Origin: Sphagnum compactum
Taxonomy: Eukaryota > Bryophyta > Sphagnopsida > Sphagnales
NCBI GenBank assembly: GCA_965153455.1
Contig: OZ234493.1
Location: 31,176,213 to 31,240,212 of the forward strand
DNA: 64,000 nucleotides
Reading direction: 5' to 3'
Shown: piece after piece, positions 59,687 to 64,000 of the stretch
Position numbering within the stretch: the stretch's first letter is position 1
Layout: each line of letters opens with the position of its first letter
Notes under the pieces: model-generated
What the model saw: only the letters and a program-made list of their open reading frames with translations
What the model was told of the DNA's origin: nothing
Database searches by the model: none
Program-made: the position numbers and the translations under genes

Positions 59687-61221
59687 TCACCACTAGTCCA
59701 TGCACAAACAAACACCATCTTCAAAGTGATGAAACTGGCATCCCTCACATGATTGTTCTCCAACTACTTTTGAGATGAACTTTGTGGAAGTGTAGCAGTC
59801 TTCACAAACCTGTAGATTTTTCCTTCTTCAGATAGGAGTACCAGGAGCTGTGTTGATGAGTCAAATGCAATAGGCAGTTTTTCACCATGGTGATACAAAT
59901 GAAAGAGCTTTTCTTCTTCTTCGACATCATGCAGAACAAATTTCGTACAAGGCATGTTGGGCATCATGCATGAGCCCTGACAATCTCTGCAGTTCTGCAT
60001 GAATTTCAATAATCTGGGGGTGGTCTTGATCCCCTACTACAAACATATGCACCTCATTATTCACTTTAATCCAGTTGCAACCTGGCTGTCTCTTCTCACC
60101 TTCAACATTTTCACATAGATGCATGTTGCCACCAGCAGCATAGATGTTTGACAGCAGCACATAACCAGCAGCATTGTCAGGCTCCATTTCAAGAACTTGT
60201 TTGGCAATACATTCTGCCATCTCCACATCGCCATGAATTCTGCAAGCGCCAAGCAACACTATCCATGCAGCCACATGTGGTTCACAGGGCATTGCCATGA
60301 CCATATTCTCTGCCTCCTGTAGATGGCCAGGACGGTCAAAAAGGTTGACCATAGAGGTGTAATGTTCCGATTTTGCAGAAATCATATAGTCCATGGCCAT
60401 TGTAGCATAACAGTGATGCCTTCATCCACCAAACCTGCATGGGTACAAGCTGATACAAGCTGACAGAAGACAAATAAAAGTGATATCATTTGGCTGCACA
60501 CCTTCTTCACACATCCATTCAAAATGTTAGAGCTTCCTTGCCATGCCCATGCATGGCACATCCCCCATGTATGGCATCCCAAGTGACCACATCTTGAGAT
60601 GGCATCTTGTTGAACACACTCCCAGCATCCTCAATGCTCCACATTTTGCATACCTGTCAACCAAGTTACTCCCCACAAAGACATCAGACTCCAAACCACT
60701 TTGAATGATCTGCTGATGAACACATCTGCCCTCTTCAAGTGCAACCATGCTGGCACATGCATTCAACGCCCCCACAAAAGTAACAGAGTCTGGTCACACA
60801 CCCTCCTGTTGCATTTGTCGAAATAGTTCCAGTGCCTTCTGCCCTGCCCGCATTTCACATGTTCCAATACCCTGGCATTCCACGTGACCACATTTTGAGA
60901 TGGCATCTTGTTGAACACCCTCCAAGCCTCCTCAATGCTCCCACATTTTGCATACATGTCAACTAAGCTATTGCACTGAAAAACATCAGACTCACAACCA
61001 CTTTGCATGAGTTGTTCAAGTGCTCCTAAACCAGCACATGCATTAATCACCTGAACAAAAGTGAACTTGTCAGGACTCATTGCTTCATGTTGCATTTGAT
61101 GGAAAAGTTGCATTGCCTTCTCAGGTTGCCCATCCTTAACATATTTTGTAAGGTTCTGATTCCATCCAAAAATGCTCAATTGCACTATGCCTGGTGCCAT
61201 TGCAGCCATACATGCTGCCAC
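59687..61221 (-). pseudogene. PPR-DYW protein, frameshifted, DYW codon lost
   Basis: Minus-strand pieces follow the order of a PLS-type PPR protein but change frame several times. From 61221-60763 it reads KAMQLFHQMQ, FVQVINACAGLGALEQ and NSLVDMYAKCGSIEEAWRVF. From 60775-60527: ALNACASMVALEEGRCVHQQ and SNLVDRYAKCG. From 60400-59927 come the E/E+ motifs (EAENMVMAMP, AAWIVLLGACRIHG, AAGYVLLSNIYAA, GCNWIKVNNEVHMF). From 60009-59764 is the DYW-domain start TKFVLHDVEEEEKLFHLYHHGEKLPIAF. After another shift the strand reads CEDCYTSTKFISKVV, then FHHFEDGVCLCMD, TAG, W, TGA. The final DYW is thus D-stop-W (59,701-59,687). Intact members are RNA-editing factors of mitochondria or plastids. This copy cannot make one. 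Confidence 0.85.
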
Positions 61222-61399
61222 CCATGGCAGATTTCGTCAGTCCCCAAGCCAAAGTGATTCTTGTGTCTTCTTATGTTTGAAATTTGGGTACCTTTCATTT
61301 GTCTAAAACCAGAAATCCCAATCAGCTTGATCACTGATATATTCTCCACAACCCAGGCATGAATGGATCATAAGAACAGAGAAAGCCACACTGAGCTTC

Positions 61400-62445
61400 T
61401 CCATCAGCATATTGCATTTACCTACCTTCTCCAGCCTACTACTACTATCCCACCATTGCAAAGGACCTGAAAAGAATTTCTGCCAAGTTTAGACCAGGGC
61501 AGGATAGCAACCAAGAGAGAACAACAAACAAAATTGACACAAAAAAGAGCTCTGGCTCTATTGACATGTGAACTCTGACAGACGGTTTGATGTTCACTTA
61601 CCTTCTCTGATCTGTGATCCCACCATTATGAAGGATCCAAAAAGAACTACCGCCACAGTTTCTCCCTCTGACCTGCAGGGACTGCAAAAAAATTTCCTTT
61701 CAAATCACGTAATTTGATCACATAGAAGCCGCGATGAGGTACTGCGTCCTGCGTAGAATGCGTCCAATCTTTCGATCTTTTTCCGAAGATATGAGGTCAA
61801 CATTTTTCCGCAAACAAACCATGAGAAGAAGGCATTAGACAGACACACAGAGAGTAACAACACAAGAAAGCTTACCATTGCCGTGATCTCTGAGTACCGC
61901 CTCCGTTTCCATCCAATGCACTTTGGGTAGAAGTGCAGTGTACAGCAAAAGAAGTTTTTTTTGGTAAAGTGGAATTGCGTGTGCACACAGACACGTAGCA
62001 GCAAGCTCCTCCTGGTCGACCTTCCTCTTCTCCATGTGGCGGCGGAGCTGCTGCTGCTGCTTTTGTGGTCAAAAAAAGAGTGAGATCTTGCATATGGCAA
62101 CTGAACTCGCTGCACTGATGATGAAATTGCTGCTTCCCAAAAACCCTAGGCAATCGCTCTGTCTCTCTCTTGCTCCGCACAATCCAAGAGCATTCCAAGC
62201 AGACCCAAATGCAATTCCCTCTCAAGCGTCCAACCCAAATGTCATCTGTCTCACACCACCACCTGCGGATTTGTTGGTGGGACAATTCCGGAGTGAATAT
62301 AATCAGGCCGGTTGCCATGGCCCTAAAACCCCTCCAAAACCGTGGCACCCTAAAAAGGATGGCTCGCACGCCAGTAACCCTAAAAAGGGTGGAGCACCAG
62401 GAATGTGTTCCTACTGTTTGGTAGGGGAATATGGGTAGAGAACTC
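61400..62445 (-). other. Exon-like leader modules upstream of the PPR relic
   Basis: Read on the minus strand, a GC-richer block (62,445-61,877) has 'tagggttttt' leader motifs and ends in a strong donor (CAATG|GTAAGC). Two further blocks are flanked by acceptor and donor signals: about 61,687-61,608 (TTTTTGCAG ... GAGAAG|GTAAGT) and about 61,473-61,432 (TTTTCAG ... GAGAAG|GTAGGT). The last two share 'TCCTT..AATGGTGGGAT'. They may be non-coding first exons of a minus-strand transcript. A 66-residue frame starting at 62035 (MEKRKVDQEELAA) is unrecognised. The plus-strand frame 62090-62438 is not convincing. Confidence 0.3.
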
Positions 62446-62544
62446 ATAAAATAAGCTCCAGAGAACCAATGGTGAAATCAGTTTTGGAAACGAAATTACA
62501 AAGTTACAAATAGTACATTAGAGCACAGTGGCTTTTCACTATAC

Positions 62545-63015
62545 AAATTCACTTACAATTGGGCTGAAATTTCTCGTATGAAATGTGAGATCCTTGCGAG
62601 ATGCAGCTCAATTTTGGAGAGAATATACCTATTTTGAGCATGGTGACCTACAGTTCGACTGAATTTCTCAAGAGTGAAATGTGAAATTTCTTGTGAGTTG
62701 CAGGCTCAGTTTTCAAGAGACTTGTGAGAGCAAATGGCTGAATTTCTCCAGAGCGAAATGTGAGATCCTTGTGAGGTGCGGCTCATATTCAGAGATAATA
62801 AAGTTTGAGCATGGTGACTTTCAATATACACATTCACTTACAGTTCAGCTGATATTCTCAAGAGTCAAATGGGAAATCACTTGAGAAGTGCCGCTTTGCT
62901 ATGCTTTCCAGAGACGTGTGAGAGAAAATGGCTGAATTTCTCAAGAATGAAATGTGAAATCCTCATCTGGTGCAGATCAATTTCCAAGAAGCTTGTGAGA
63001 GAAAATGAAAGCTTG
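62545..63015. repeat. ~80-110-bp tandem repeat, five copies
   Basis: 'ggctgaatttctcaagagtgaaatgtgagatccttgtgaggtgcggctca' recurs near 62,563, 62,656, 62,733, 62,848 and 62,931. Spacing alternates between short (77-93) and long (115), with 'gagcatggtgactttcaatatacacattcacttacagtt' in the longer spacers, which suggests a higher-order unit. Confidence 0.75.
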
Positions 63016-63019
63016 TGAC

Positions 63020-64000
63020 TGTCCTTGGATATTAATGACCCTTCACAGGTCCTATGGTGGATTCAGGTACCCTTAACTGCTCTACAAATAGGTCAGGTTC
63101 TCAAATCACTCCCAATTTAGTGAAATTGCTCTATATTGGAATTTTGGCAACCATCCAATCCCAGCCTGGCTGATTCTTAGATCACATTGGAACATTGGGA
63201 ACATCAGTCAATGGTACATATACCAACCCTTTACCCTCTTGTCTCTTCCAAAAAAAAGAGAGAAACACTGAATTCAACACCCCATCAGACCATATGCTTG
63301 GTAAAACCAGATTTCTTTCAGCCATTGAATCATTTGACACTACAGGGGAAGAGAAAACTGACACCTTTGGATCCATTTTGAGACCTTCAGCTATGGAAAA
63401 CAGGTGGAAGAATTTGCATTGGATGAAACCCAATGCAATGAGCATGCTGATGGTGTAACTCAGACATGAAGTTCAATCTCTGCAGTCAACAATTGAGCAC
63501 TTCAGACTAGCAAATGTGCTATCCAGATGCAGCCTCCAAAGCATGTGTGTGATTTTGTTCATTGGCAGAAATCTGTTGATCCAAACTCGAAAAGCTCTAC
63601 CACTTATAGACATGGAATTGCTAACAGATCAAAAGCCTTGAAACATCTGCAACATTCTTGTGCATGAGCATCTTTAAGTGCAGAGGAGCTATTACATTCC
63701 ATGATTCTTAAGAACCAATGCCCTCCTGAATCAAAACAGCAGATTCTATACACAGAAAATCTAACTTTCAAATTGGCCAACTCCTGTCACTCACAATCAT
63801 CAGATGTGAAGGTTGTATTGAGTAACACAACTCCCATCTTAGTTGCATCTTCACCACATTGTCTAATATATGTACTTGTCCCTTTGTGCTATTTCTGATC
63901 TTAAGTGACATAGCTTAAACCTGTCCACTGTTTAAGTACAGATGATCTTCATTAAACTGCAGTTGGTCCACAAATCAAACAAGTTCTGACGCTACTTTTG
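63020..64000. other. Right-hand end, no gene confidently recognised
   Basis: A plus-strand frame 63195-63458 (...RFLSAIESFDTTGEEKTDTFGSILRPS...) looks less random than its neighbours but matches nothing known to me and has no clear splice sites. It may be a fragment of a gene that continues beyond the window or a decayed copy. Confidence 0.3.

Noticed and set aside
62034-62438. 134-residue plus-strand open frame near the leader of the PPR relic
   Set aside because: It has low-complexity Pro/Lys composition and no recognisable domain, and it lies opposite leader-like sequence with splice signals on the minus strand.
1-64000. CRISPR arrays, bacterial operons or phage-type systems
   Set aside because: The window is plant nuclear DNA; the regular repeats present are minisatellites without uniform repeats and unique spacers.

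Overview
The window is nuclear DNA from a land plant. It has spliced genes with GT-AG introns of roughly 100-900 bp, plant-only transcription factors (an ABI3/VP1-type B3 protein and a group C bZIP), a plant A-type cytochrome P450, a DYW-type PPR relic, Arabidopsis-type TTTAGGG telomere-like motifs, and long AT-rich intergenic DNA full of decayed transposons and minisatellites. A seed-free vascular plant or gymnosperm would fit the repeat-rich texture and the style of the PPR sequence, but the species cannot be fixed from sequence alone.

Layout. 1-11 kb: AT-rich intergenic DNA with a 166-bp CACTA-type MITE, an hAT transposase relic, a ~61-bp minisatellite and an exact 107-bp tandem duplication. 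11.8-14.75 kb (+): a four-exon group C (Opaque2/bZIP10/bZIP63-like) bZIP gene. 15-26.8 kb: inverted repeats, a possible OB-fold relic, a repeat built on a perfect GGTGGCCACC palindrome, a ~17-bp minisatellite, an endonuclease-domain (GDFN) relic, two MITEs with clear target-site duplications, a tRNA-like SINE head and a TGACTCA-bearing minisatellite. 27-31.6 kb (+): repetitive leader sequence and then a six-exon ABI3/VP1-like gene with B1 and B3 domains. 33.4-34.4 kb (-): a two-exon LYR-motif protein (LYRM9-like), whose 5' flank is a degenerate telomere-repeat block, followed by a tRNA-derived SINE. 39.2-41.1 kb: a satellite-like array. 41.2-43.2 kb (-): an apparently intact three-exon P450. 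43.6-54.6 kb: AT-rich DNA with dispersed repeats, a second SINE copy and a near-perfect 25-bp-arm hairpin. 54.8-56.0 kb (+): a dead Helitron (Helitron_like_N domain). 57.0-61.2 kb (-): three broken gene pieces in a row (RLCK-VII kinase, GIP1-like, PPR-DYW). 62.5-63.0 kb: a minisatellite.

How the genes relate. Four genes look intact: bZIP, ABI3-like, LYRM9-like and P450. Group C bZIPs and ABI3 are known partners in seed/ABA gene activation in Arabidopsis, so their placement about 14 kb apart on the same strand is the most suggestive functional link. The repeat between them carries the GCN4-type core TGA(C/G)TCA that such bZIPs recognise. The rest is mainly transposon biology. No clearly new multi-gene system was recognised.
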